Shown here: in pieces, positions 32,891 to 45,200 of the stretch
How the letters are laid out: each line of letters starts with the position of its first letter
How positions within the stretch are numbered: the stretch's first letter is position 1
Assembly (NCBI GenBank): GCA_033060915.1
Contig: CM065384.1
Location: 35,921,501 to 35,985,500 of the forward strand
Length of the DNA stretch: 64,000 bases
DNA from: Euryodendron excelsum
Lineage: Eukaryota; Streptophyta; Magnoliopsida; Ericales; Pentaphylacaceae
Direction: 5' to 3'
Position numbers and translations under genes: made by a program
Notes under the pieces: generated by a model
The model's database searches: none
What the model saw: only the letters and a program-made list of their open reading frames with translations
What the model was told of the DNA's origin: nothing

Positions 32891-33128
32891 GGAAAGTAAG
32901 GGTGGCTGGGTTAAGTATTTCTTCAAACCATTGAGGGCTTGGTCACATTCCGGAGTCCATTTGAATTGTTCACGTTTTTTGAGAAGTTAGAAGAATGGTC
33001 GGCACTTGTCTAAAGATCGGTTGATGAACCTATTGAGTGTTGCTGCCATTCCAGTCAACTTTTGTACTTCTTTAGCATTCTTCAGGGCCTGAATGCCCTG
33101 GATCGCGCTGATCTGTCGTGGGTCCACC

Positions 33129-34182
33129 TCAATGCCCCCGATGTGTAACCAAGAACCCTAGGAATTTCCCTGAACTAACTCCGAAGTCGTATTTCAAGGC
33201 GTTTAACCTCATTTTGTACTGCTTCAGGATGCTGAATACTCTTTTTCGATCCTCCAAATGGGAGTTTCTGACTTTGCTCTTCACCACCATGTCGTCGATG
33301 TAGATCTCCACAGTGCTTCCGATATGGTTTTTGAACATCTTGGCGACCAATCGCTGGTAGGTAGCCTTGGCATTCTTTAGACTAAAGAGCATTACTTTAT
33401 AGCAAAATATACCCCTTGGAGTGATGAAGGCCATCTTCTCCTGATCATTTAGATGGAGGGGAATCTAGTGATACCGCCGGTAAGCATCCAAGAAGCTCAT
33501 CCTCCCGAAACTAGCTATTGCATCTACGAGTTGGTCGATTTTGGGGAAGAGGAAAGGGTCCTTGGGGCATGCTTTGTTCAGATCAGTGAAGTCAACACAG
33601 ACCCTCCATTTGCCGTCCTTCTTCTTCACCACCACTGTGTTTGAAAACCAACTCGAGTAGTGGACTTCTCGAATTGCCCCAGCTTCCAAAAGTTTTTTAG
33701 TTTCTTAAATAACTACGTCCACATGCTGTGTTACCGCCCTCCTCCCTCTTTGGATCACAAGTCAACATTTTGGGTCAACATTCAGCTTGTGGCAGGCAAC
33801 CTCGACATCAATTCCTGGCATATCATAAGGAGTCCAAGAGAACACCTAAGGTAATTTGTCAGCAACTCGATCAGAGAGTTCCCCTCAATTCTGGACAAGG
33901 ATGTGCCGATGACGAAATACTTATAATCCTGCCAATCGATGTGTATCTTCTTTAGTTCTTTCACAGCCTTATTCTTCAGCGTCTGCCCACATCGTCGATA
34001 ATAGGGGTATCCTCGTGCAGCTCCATCATTTGTATCTTTTCAGCTTTTACCTTCGTGGTGCATGCCATCAGGAAACACTGTTTTGCAGCTACTTGGTCTC
34101 CTCTTATTTCTTTTACTCCACCAGGGATTAGGAATCTAATCAGCTGATGGTAAGATGATGGGATAGCTTTCATAAGGTGCAA
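33129..34182 (-). pseudogene. reverse transcriptase, element 2
   Basis: GAIREVHYSSWFSNTVVVKK and WRVCVDFTDLNKACPKD (33560-33690) are followed by KNAKATYQRLVAK and IYIDDMVVKSK (33270-33390). The YIDD catalytic pair is intact. At least three frame breaks occur between 33129 and 34182. Confidence 0.85.
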
Positions 34183-34292
34183 CCAGGTGGTCCCATAATC
34201 ACATTATAGGGGGAAGGCATATTAACTACCAAGAATTCTGTCTACAACGTAATTCCCCCGGTAATCACATGAATTGTTACATTCCCTAAGGG

Positions 34293-36316
34293 TCAAACTG
34301 GATCAGAGCTGAACCCGACCAATGGGTTAAATGATTGCTGGAGGTCGGACTCTTTGAGCTCCAATTTTTTAAACAGGCTGTAATACATGACTTCGAAGGA
34401 ACTTCCTTGGTCGATGAGCAACCTTCTCACGTCACAGTCCGCCATTCTCAATGTTACAACCAAGGCATCATTATGAGGGGTCTGCACCCCCACGAGGTCT
34501 TCATCAGTGAAGGTTATAGACACAGGGCCATTACCAACCTTAATTTTTTTGCTCGGGGGTTGTATCTGCATTACCTCCCTTAAACGCGCAGCATTTTGTA
34601 TCTCGGCCCAATATCTATGTGGGTCGATGATTCCTGATTCAGCCAAATCGTGCAGCACATTGATTACTTGGACCATTCTTACTTCAATCTCCTTCTGTGG
34701 GACATCTTTCATTCGCGGTTGCTCAGCCTCGCTCTTTGTCTTGTCCCAATCAATATACTGGTCGAGATGGCCAGCCTTTGCTAAATCTTCCAAGTGGCTC
34801 TTGAGATGCCGACATTGTTCTGTCTTATGCCCCTTTTCCCAATGATAGGAGCAGAACCTTTTTTGGTCTCGGGACGCTCGGTCCCCTCCTAACTTTGGAG
34901 GCCATTTGAAAAAGGGCTTGTCCGAATCTGGGGCAAGATTTTGTAGATGGGATCCTTAAAGACTGTATAGACCCCATCATTCACCTTCCTACCCCGATTG
35001 CTGTCTTCTTGTCGAGGTTTCTTGGCTTCCTTCTTATTTATCTTTTCGGCGACTATGCCGACCTTCACTGAACTTGGTTGAGGCACATCTTCATCCAATT
35101 GGGCGTACCGCTCAATTTTGGACATCAAATCCTGTACGGTGAGGGCTGACTTCTTCATTAAAGATTGCAGTAAGCAGTGCTCCCCGGGCAAGACGATTTT
35201 AAATTGAGTCATGGCCAGCTGCTTGCTGCATTCGTCAATCTCGTTGTATGCCTCCTAGTAGCGCCTGGCGTATGCCCGCAATCCTTCTCCGTTGTCCTTC
35301 CGCAAGGTTAGTAGGAAATCGACTTCCTTAGGTTGCATGCTGTTAGTTATGAAACGAGTGGTGAAGAGCTCGGCAAGTTGCCTCCAGTTTGACACTAACC
35401 TAGACGGCAACTTGTCGAACCAGCGTAAGGCTACGTCCCCTAAACTAGAGGGGAAGATTCAACACATCAATGATTGGTCGCCACTCCATAAAGCCATCAT
35501 TTGCTTGTAATGCCGAACATGACTTACTGGGTCAGCCTTTCGATCATATGGGGTGAACTTCGGTGGGGTGAACTTTCGAGGAGGCTGGTGGGACTCAATC
35601 TCTTCTGTGAATGGTGTGAACGCAATTTGGTCCAAGGCCTTTTTGATCAGGTCATGGGTTGTGCGGTCTTTGGTATGTTGCTTCTTATCCTCCAGCTTTT
35701 CATTGAACAATTTTTGCCAGTCTTTGTGCTACAAACCAACTTCGGCCTGTGCATCGTTCTGCGGAGTCTTGCTCCTTCTTCAACGCTGATCTGCTCACCT
35801 ATCTTCACAGAGCCTGGTGCTAGAGGTGTAACTTCCTCCTATTCGCGGCGCTGGAGCTTCCCTGCTTCTGGCGTCCCTACTTCTTGTCATTCTTTCACAG
35901 TTTGGGGACCTTTCCCTGCCATGCCTATCTTTTTCGGAGATTGCCTCTCTTATGACCCGAACCTGAGAGGTGAGGTAGGCAATCTCTTCACCATGCCGCC
36001 GTATTTCCCTTTCAGCCAAATGGAGCGTATTCTCGCTTGGGACACGTCCACTGGAGGGTGAGGGGGCAAGGTCCCAGTGATGGTTTCTGCAGAAATTTTG
36101 CTCCCTGACATAGTCTGGGTTTCTTCGCAATCCATCTCGTGTTTCCTAATGGCTCCTAGCAGGGGTCTATATTTTCGACCTCATCATTCCGTCTCGGGGC
36201 CGATCTACTCAGGTAGATTGGCAGTGTGCCGAATTGGTGTGATCTTTGCTAGAGAAGGCCTCGTTGCCTCGCTCATAGTGGTTCTCTCTTTTTCTCCTTT
36301 GATCATTTGAACTCAT
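34293..36316 (-). pseudogene. gag and protease, element 2
   Basis: The start ATG is at 36316, 14 bases after the primer site. Landmarks in order: REIRRHGEEIAYLTSQVRV (about 35960-36020), ALDQIAFTPFTEEIE and FTPPKFTPYDRKADPVSHV (35520-35640), VYTVFKDPIYKILPQIR (34920-34990), then the protease with RRLLIDQGSSFEVMYYSLF (about 34390-34440). The knuckle region near 34800-34860 is the least well preserved. The pieces are separated by frame breaks. Confidence 0.8.
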
Positions 36317-36349
36317 GGTTATTTCAGCCTTCCCACAGACAGAGCCAAT

Positions 36350-36952
36350 TGTAGGTGGAATTTTTTAGGAAGGCTAGGCCGATCACTCAAGCCAATGCTA
36401 ATGACCCTAAACTTGCTGCAAGAAAGAGAAGTTAGAATGAGTCGACCCTTTTTGGGCCGATCACACTCCCATGATTAAGTTAGCAAGCTTAATTGAGAGT
36501 TAAATAAATGAACGCAGTGTATACTTGAAGTTGATTGTCCATACCTTGCTCTTGAGAACTTCGGTATTTATAGTGTGATCGATGGAGTGTTTTTCCTTTG
36601 GTCTACTGGAAGGTCATCATGACCTGTTGTGTAGACTTTATCATTTGTCACCAACTGACAGAATGCAGGTTCTACTCTACCGTCGCACCAAAATTCGGCT
36701 AATTGGATGTGTAGGTCGATGTCACTTGGGGAGCAGCTTGCGCATTTAATGCAGGTCAACTCCACATTAAATGCTCTGTGACCGCTAGCGGTTTGGGCTT
36801 ACCTTTCGCAATTTTGGGTCCTGGTTGGCAGCAGGTTGGCACACTAGGCTAGACCGTCCTGTAGTATTAATTTGGGTCATCCCGCATCCCAACTTCATTT
36901 ATTTAAATTGAGTCTAACCAGATGGGTTGGGCCGTGAGCATTTTAACCCACA
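36350..36952 (-). repeat. 5' LTR, 603 bp, element 2
   Basis: Plus-strand start TGTAGGTGGAAT, end TTTTAACCCACA. On the minus strand ACTATAAATACCG (about 36568-36580) is a plausible TATA box. It shares blocks with the element 1 LTRs (GTCGACCCTT..GGGCCGATCACACTC) but is clearly a different subfamily. Confidence 0.85.
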
Positions 36953-39039
36953 GATACATTAGCATTTTTTTTCATTTTTTTGTGATTCGAGTCATTTGAA
37001 ATATTTATTAAAATAAAAACATGGAAGGTCTTGACGCTAACACAAAACTATATATGATACCAATTTATTTTCATTTTCTTCAAAATGTTATTCCCACTTA
37101 TCATTACTAAATTTTTAATTAGTTTCACCAATTATAGAAAGCCAATCAAACGAACACCTAAAAGATTTTTTTAAAGAAAAATTGTGATGTTTTCCTCACT
37201 CATGTTCTACACAAACAAGTAAGAAAATTTTATCGAATCATTTTCTTACTAGAAGAAGAAAACAATTAAAAAATTTAAAACTTTCATTCAAAACCATTAT
37301 CCAATTAATTACTTGAAAATTCAATCGAGCACTTTTTGATTCATCTATATAAATATAACCAATTCTCGAAGTTACAAAATCTAAAATGCAAGTATTTTCT
37401 TATACCACCTTTATGACTTCATACTGCAACCGTTAAACGATTGAGAAACAAACAAATTGATGAACTAAGCATACCAATTTTGGAAACAAATTGAATTGAA
37501 AGTATATATAGCTTCATTTCAAGATGTGGACTAATTTTTATTTTTGTTGGAAAATATGAAAACATTAATTATATTTCCATTAAACTATCAAAGGGAGCAT
37601 TTGATACACAACGTACATAGTTAAGGTGTCCAAAATCTCTCTCCCAAACCATCCTAGCATCCCACATTATACTTGCAGGCCACTGGTAAACCAATTCAAT
37701 CCTTAATGGTCAACTAATACTGTAAATTATCTAAAATTCCTAAAATGTTTTACCTTTTGACTCCTACTGTAAAAGCATTATGAAGTACATGATGATGAGC
37801 TGGATACAATGCATCATTAACATAATCTGATATTATCGACCCAATAAAACTACTTGATCTTTTGCTTCTAGTAAATCAGTTGTCTTCAAAACATAAAGCT
37901 ATCTAAACTTGGTAATAGAAAGAAGTATTAAAAACAGTGGAACAACATAAACCCAAAAGGAAAAATAGATTAAATTGTTAACGACAATTTAAGATTTTCA
38001 AAACCAACTCTTTCAATAATAAAAGATCTAAAGCACTCATAAGCACAAATTTTCAACAAAAAAAAAAAAAAAAAAACAGAAATTGATACATCTAAAAAAA
38101 TAGAAAGAACATCTAATGCGCTAAAATAAATTTCTTTCTACCCCAACCCCAACACTACACCACCGGCTACAAATTCAAATCCAATAGGTCTCTTTACATG
38201 AACTCTTTTAGTCATATGATGATGTGTTTACTTCTTTTTAACTACTATTTTGAACATATCAACACTGTAACCAAACATAGAATTTGAACTCAAAGATGGT
38301 AATAGAAAGAAATAGAGAGTTGCAAGTGCGCGAGAAAGAGGAGAGCTGGAGAGGTATTGCAGCAGATGGAAGTTCATGATTACTGGTTGTGGTCAATGCA
38401 GTGACCACTAGTTCTAGTTATAGTTGGTTGCAGAGAAAAAGAAGAATAAAGTGAAAGGAGATAAGGTGGCTACTGTGAGAGAGAGAGAGAGAATAACCCA
38501 TATGTCATGGTTGTGGTATATTTTTTAATATAAAGATATTACAAACGAATAAAATAAGTTTAAAAGTTTACAACCCGATAAAGATTAAACAAAATTTCAA
38601 AATATATAAAAATATTACCAATGGATAAAGTAAGTTTAAAAATTTACAATCGAATAAAGATGAAACAAAATTTTAAAATTTAACTTTAAATTCAAAATTG
38701 AAATCTTAAGTGATTGGCTATTAAGATATGTCTCAATATTCGTTATCAATAAATAGTTTAACATTTTTTTTAAAAAATTCAATGTAATTAGGACTCATCA
38801 AATTGTGACATGTAATGACATGTGTCATTATCATTATTTTAAAACTTTGAATTATGGATTGAAAGTTTGGCCCTTAAAAACCTGACAATGTTTTATTATT
38901 TATAACAATATAAATATAGGTACGGGAAGACACATATCAACAAAAGATAAGGGTGCGATGAGGCATTAAGGCGGTGCTAAAAGGGTGATGATGATCATTT
39001 ACTGTTGAGGCGTGTGTCTAAATATTCTCCCAGTTAAAG
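36953..39039. other. intergenic, AT-rich, no gene seen
   Basis: Very AT-rich. A two-copy tandem repeat of about 77 bp lies near 38530-38690 (AAGTTTAAAAGTTTACAA..CGAATAAAGAT). A short (GA)n tract is at 38478-38492. No coding sequence is supported. Confidence 0.5.
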
Positions 39040-39915
39040 CTAACCTGAAGAGAAGAAAAGTCTTAAACTGAAGAATTGTGTAGAACATGTACTAAAGAAG
39101 CTGAACAATCTTTCATTGTTTCTATAGCTGCAAATTTGTCCAGCAAGTGTGGCAGGAATGCCATTTTTTCATATATTGGTTTAATGAGGCTTGCTAATCA
39201 ATTTTTGAACAGGAGTGTGGAGATTTTACAAAGTATCCAGAAATGTTGGGAGTTTTCTTTGCTACCTGTTGGAGTGTTTGGAAGAATCGCAATCAGTTGT
39301 TATTCCAATGTTGACAAAGGAGTGCCTATTAAGTAGCCAAATTTGCATATGATTACATACAAGAATTTCTCCAGGCCCAGATCAATATTGATTTGCCTGC
39401 TATTGAAGAGACAAACTACAAATGGGTGGCTCCAAATGTGAATGTATTTAAAATCAACTTTGATGGGGCTATATTCCGAACGCAGAAGGTAGCACGAATA
39501 GGTGCAGTCATTTGTAATAACAAAGGGGAGTACTAGCCAGCATGACAAAGAGGGTTTAATATTTGGAGGATGTCGCCTGCAGTGAAGCATTAGCGGCCTT
39601 TAAAGCCACCCAATTTGCTTTGGAATTAGGTATTCACGAGGTCCAATTGAAGGGAGACTCTAGTTCTATGATGACAACTACTGAGAGTCTGGGGTTATGT
39701 TATCTCCGTTTGGTCATATTAGCGAAGCAGTTGGTGAATTATCAAGGTTCTTTAAATGATTTAGTGTCTCTCATATTTCAAGGATTGGAAATGAGGTTGC
39801 TCATTGCCTAACTATAATGGCATTGGAGTATAAGACTCAAGGAGTTTGGATGGAGAATGTTCCTCCCTCTTTGATTCCTTTAATTTCCATAGAAGCTTCA
39901 AGTTTTTGTTAGTTG
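39040..39915 (+). pseudogene. LINE ORF2 C-terminal remnant (zinc-binding end and RNase H)
   Basis: Broken frames read CWSVWKNRNQLLFQ near 39260-39310, typical of the region between the RT zinc-binding domain and RNase H in plant LINEs. The RNase H domain follows: VFKINFDGAIF (about 39445-39480), CSEALAAFKATQFALELG and HEVQLKGDSS (39580-39670), and a terminal IGNEVAHCLTIMALE-like stretch (about 39785-39825). The D, E and D residues of the fold are visible, but stops and frameshifts break the domain. Confidence 0.7.
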
Positions 39916-39984
39916 TGTTTAGGAACCACTATATCTGAAAAAATATATATATATGTTGAGGTGTGTTAATTTGGCCTGACTTGG

Positions 39985-40680
39985 GTCAGGCTTTGCAGGC
40001 TCGTATCATATATCAGGCCGAGTCAAGTGAAAATAAGGAATGAAAGGCCCAAGTTCAATTCACGACATAGGTTCAGGCTGTGGGCCTAATGCTTGGGTGT
40101 GCTATTTGGGCGAGTCTTTGGGCCGAACCTTTTTGACCAACTATTTTGTAACATTAATTTTTTAAGTTTTAAAGTTTGGTTAATATAAATTTGCATAAAC
40201 TAACAAAACTATTGATTACGTAAAAAATGCACTATGACTCTATTAATTAGAAATTTATTTGTAAGCTTTAATTTCTTTGAACTTATATCAAAAACTTTAC
40301 ACTTACATTTATATAATTAATAAGGATTAACAAGGTAAATTATTTATACAATAATTCCGGCCATTCAATAAAGGTGATTAAGAAAAATTAAATATAAATT
40401 CAAACAAATTATAAAATTTTATTAAAGTCATGAAACTTTATCAATTCCACAAGAGTAATATAAAAAATGAAAAAATTGTATCACTATATGTCAAGTATAT
40501 CCTAACTAAGTTGGCACCTACAACTTGTCTGTTATTTATTTTGGAGACTCTTACCATTTATCAGGCCGGGCTCATAGGTTAGGCTTGAGCTACCACAAGG
40601 GATCCAAGCCCGCTATAGGGGCTCTGGCTTGGGCAAATTTAGACCGATTAGGCTCGGGCCAAACACGGGCAGCCATGAGT
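39985..40680. repeat. possible inverted-repeat DNA transposon fragment
   Basis: The two ends carry GGCCTGACTTGGGTCAGGC-like and (reverse complement) TTTGGCCCGAGCC-like G/C-rich strings around an AT-rich middle. Such 'gggctcgggc' ends are common in plant non-autonomous DNA elements, but no target duplication could be fixed. Confidence 0.3.
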
Positions 40681-41416
40681 GTCGAACTAAATTTATATTC
40701 CTAAGCATGTGTGACTGCCCATGGGAGAGAGGGAAAGAGAGAGAAACGGCAATGCTGCTAAAAGCTGTAATTATGAGTTATGACGTGATGTTGGTGGAGT
40801 CGAGGCTATAGCGTTAAGGGGGTGATTATAAAGCCCAAATACTTGTTTCTTTACGGGGTAAAAAAATAAAAATTAAATAATATTATAAAATTAAAAAAAT
40901 AATAATAAATAATAAATAATACTTAATGTGATGAAAAATTAGTTATACTAAGTTTAATTAAAATAAAATTATAATAGAAAAAGTAATGTTATTTTATTAA
41001 AATATCACATTAAAAATAAATTTTAAAAAAAATAAATTTTAAATTATAATATAACTATTAAATATTATATTAATTTATTATAATAATAAAAAAATAATAA
41101 AAATGTTAATTTTAAACTTATTCTCAAAAAAAAGAGAATTAATATCATCTCTCCATAATATTATTTATTTTTTATTTTAAAAAATTAATAGTTCAAAATT
41201 AATGTCCTGTTCCGTATCATTTAAAGTGGTGTGCTAAACACCTCAAACAAGGGATGTTAGTGTTAATGTGTGAGAAAAAAAAATGGGCATTAATGTACTT
41301 ATCATAAGCCAAACTATCCTTTCTGATTAAACCGACTACACAAGTTTTGGCGCCCAAGAGGGGCAATTCGGAAATACAAAAAAAATTAAAAAAATTAAAA
41401 AAAAAACTCTGCATCA

Positions 41417-42260
41417 CCTTTGAATTGGAGTCCCAATATATAATCAAGTCGTCCCTGCTTCCCATTCCTATTCATCTGTTTCGAGACTCTCGACTTTCGG
41501 AGAAAGCTCCGTTCTGCGTGAGGTTGATAGGGTTTCACGAAAATTGAATTTGAACGGAGTATGTTTCTCTTCCTAGTAATTGTGTAATATGCTTAATGTA
41601 TAATTCTTGATGTTCTGTGGTTTTGCAATTGTGAGATTAACTTGAAAAAAATGAATTCATAAACAAGAATTTTGAAATTATCGTAATCCATTAACATCAC
41701 TGAGCATCGTCGTCATCTTGTTCTAGATTTTTCAATTATATGTATAGTTTTCAATTTTATCAAGGTTTTCTATGATTTTGAATTGGTAACGCAATCCGAA
41801 TTTACGAGAGTTTTCAAAATAGAACTGACTTCATTGCCTTTGAATTGAAGGATTCTGATATAAAGCAGTTCGTTGTTTGTTCCGGATATCGATCCATCTC
41901 TTCCAATTTTCAGAGAAAGTACCATGAGTTTTTAGGGTTTCATGTCGAATTTTCAACCGTCTATGTTACTCTTACTTGGAATTTTCAGCAACAGTTCTTG
42001 ATGTTCTGTGGTTTAGAAATCATTATCAGATCACTGAACATAGTTAACATCTTTTTATCTTGTTCTAAATTTTTTTATCAATTATGTTGTGAATCTCATT
42101 AAGGTTTTCTAGATCACTAGATAGAAAGGATGAATTTACAAAGTCCGTTTCAAATATCTTCAATCACAAGTCACCATTGTCATTTTGTCTTCTTTATCTT
42201 GTTCAACCTTTTCTCTTTCAATTATATTGTTGTCAATCTTATTAAGTTTCTGTATTGCCA
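41417..42260 (+). repeat. tandemly duplicated leader exon and 5' intron sequence
   Basis: The block beginning CCTTTGAATTG at 41417 recurs at 41837 (420-bp spacing), with shared words GGGTTTCA, TTCTTGATGTTCTGTGGTTT and ATCTTGTTCTA. A weaker third copy runs at about 42130-42260. The first unit contains the presumed leader exon and its donor (A|GTATGTTT at 41559). Confidence 0.65.
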
Positions 42261-45200
42261 TGCCTCTGTATCTCTGAAAATTTACGGAAATATATAGATT
42301 ATAGTTTGATTGACTTTCCAACTGCGGAGGTTATTGTTACTGGTAGTTTATTTATTTGGCTTCTGTATATTATCATTCTCGATGTTCTCTGGAGTTATCC
42401 TCCTTTCTAGTCTCTTGGTCAGAAGATGTAAAGGTTTTATTATTGTTTTAACCTAAGCTTTGGATGCACGTTTATTTTCTTTTTATCAATCATGTCCTAT
42501 GTTATTTTTTTACATGAATATTATTGTTTTTAGGGGTAATTACACTTTACTTTCTTGTGGTTTGAGTCAAAATTTAAAAGTGAACACATGACCCCCTGTA
42601 GTTCGAACGTAACTACAAAATGTATGAAAACCGTTAGATTTAACAGAAATTCTATCATGGGATATTTTCTTCATATTATATTTCCAAACTAAAACATCAA
42701 AAAGACGATTTTGTGAAATAACAAAAAAAACCCCTCGAAAGACAACACTTTATTTTGGCATAAAAGGGCCAAATTGTCTTTTTGATGTTCTAATTTGAAG
42801 AGATAAAATAACAAAAATACTTTTATGAAAAAAATTTCATTAAATCTAATTGTTCTCATGCATTTTGCAGATAAATCCAAACCACAGGTAGGTCATGTAT
42901 TCACTTTTAAACCACAGGGGGTCATTTGATTTTGACTCAAATTATAAGGGGTTAAAGTGTAATTACCTCTTGGTTTTATTATTTTGTTGTGAGGTTATGG
43001 AGTACTTATAAAAAATTTAAAAAAAAGCTCTTCTAATTGTTTTTAGATTCAAAACGATGCCGAAGAAGAGCAAAAACAAACAGAACAAGGCATTGAAAGA
43101 AAGCAAGCATATTAAGCTTTTGGCTAATCAGTCCAATCATGGACTGAAAATGTTGAAGGCAGTACTTATGGATGGCAGTAGAAGCAAGAAAAAGTTAAGC
43201 AATTCTGAAGAGGAGTTGGAGAAAAGCAAGAAAATTTTTATGGAGCTAGACTTGGTTGTCCTATTTGGAAGGAACGACCCGGCATGTGATACTCTTCGAA
43301 AGGTTGAGGGTTGGACTGGAAGCTTGGTGATATTTGATGAGAACAAGAACAAGGGCGTGCTCGACTATTATGCCTATGTATTGGTGCAAAATGGCGAAGT
43401 TGTAGATGCTGACGCCGCTGAGATAATGGGATACTATAGTTATTTGCTTGTTTTCTACATAAATCAATTGAAGTTCACTTTGACATACTCTAAATCTTTT
43501 TGGAATACCTTGCCTTTGCTAATCAGAAGGAAGAGTTGATGTATGAGCAGATCTTGATTCTCCAGTGAGTTACTTTTTCTCTATAGACTCCCTCTCGGTA
43601 CATCTATATGTATATATGTGCAATTGGCAAGTGATGAATTCTTGTTGCAGTTTAGATGAAGTGAAGTTTGTTAACAAAAATGATGTATTGAAGTAAGGAA
43701 CCAAAAAGAATAATAGAGAATTAATAACCTACCTGTGGTATCACAAAGTATGTGTTTTCTTCGTATGAGACTTAGTATGTAATGCTATTTCAAAATGTCA
43801 TTGTTATGTAAGCTTTGTTCATAACCCACTTTTGGCAGAAGGAGACAATATAGCCTTTATGAATCCCTAAAGTAACTTAATTATTCATAAAGCTCATCTT
43901 ATCTATTACCTTACCTAGTGAGGCTATAATATATCTAAAGCCATAATAATACTGTAAGACTAGAATTATGAAGCTGTGATTTTTAGCTAAAAAGGCAGTG
44001 TGTAAGTTGCTGTATTCTGAGTGCTGCTTAAGTGAAGTGTCATGCCATACTTGTGTATACCCATGTCAAGTAAGAATATGAAGATTAATGCGTTTGATTG
44101 GACCTGCATGGCTAACTGTATCATCCCAAGGTATATATACTCATGCATGATGCTCCATTGGCCTTGCAGAAAACATGTACTCAATTTGTTTGTGTGTGTA
44201 TATGCACGGATTCTTTCCCGGCTTGTCTTCTTTTTTCCTTTATTTTCAGCCAACAAAAAAAACTTTGTTGGAGGGGGAACAACATGAATTGTCATGCATG
44301 AAAGATGATGGCTGTTAAATGGGAGTGTTTGATTTGTCATGCATAAATTTTGATTGGACAATGTTGGATTAACATTGGCTATTAATGGGAGTGTTTGATT
44401 TAATGCTTTTGTGGGCCAAAGTAATTAGTGGAGCTTTTGAGCTTTTGCATTATGCATCTTGCCTGCTCTGAAGTGGGGAAGAGCTGAGTCAGCTGACATC
44501 ATCTCCGTGACACAAGGCTCTTGCAGTGCCTTTTCACACTAGCTGTAACAGATATAGTGTTTGGCTTCGTTTGCATGCCTTACAGGCTGGCTGCTCCATT
44601 GCATTTGATTATTTCTGGGCATGCAGCCTAGTTATCCTGCACATTCCTATGAGCCACACGTAAGGTCAAACAGACCATTCTTGTGGGTGATCACCCAACC
44701 TTAGTGGAGCTTTAAACTGGACCTGCATCCTTAGGCCTATCAATACTCAATCTCTCTCGCTTTCTAGCTTGCTGTTTCCCATCCAACGAATCTTCTGCCA
44801 CTTGTTACATGTGTTGCCTCCTAGACTTGGTGAACCTTGCCATCATCATTGCCTTGAACTATTGCTCCTGTACCTGTATTGCCTAATATTTTTACTGCAT
44901 TTTGATGGGTAAATTAATTCAATTTCAACACTTACCATTTAAGACACAAAGCTTAAACAATCATAAACTGTTTCCTATCTTCTGCTCTGATTGTTTAAGC
45001 ACACTTGCTGCTCTTTTCATTTTCTCTATAGTGTTGTTGGTGAGGCAATAAATTTTACAGGGCTGATGCAATATCACTAGCTGAGAGACACACTGACGTT
45101 TGGTTACCATCCGAAGAGATTAATTTGGTGCTGATAAAAAACAGTGGAGAGGAAAAGCGATTGGAAGCTGAGACTCTTCAGTGGTATGATATAGAAATGG

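Larger units (their letters stand above)
27389..36952 (-). mobile_element. second Tat-type Ty3/gypsy element, 3' LTR truncated
   Basis: Same orientation, family and layout as 13098-23203: 5' LTR (36350-36952), primer site, gag, protease, RT, two RNase H domains, integrase, 61-bp repeats, opposite-strand gene, polypurine tract. Only the last 140 bp of the 3' LTR remain (27389-27528). Sequence to its left does not match the LTR. The flanking 5-mer after the intact LTR is GATAC, which cannot be compared because the other end is lost. Coding sequence differs enough from element 1 to be a separate subfamily. Many stops are present. Confidence 0.9.
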
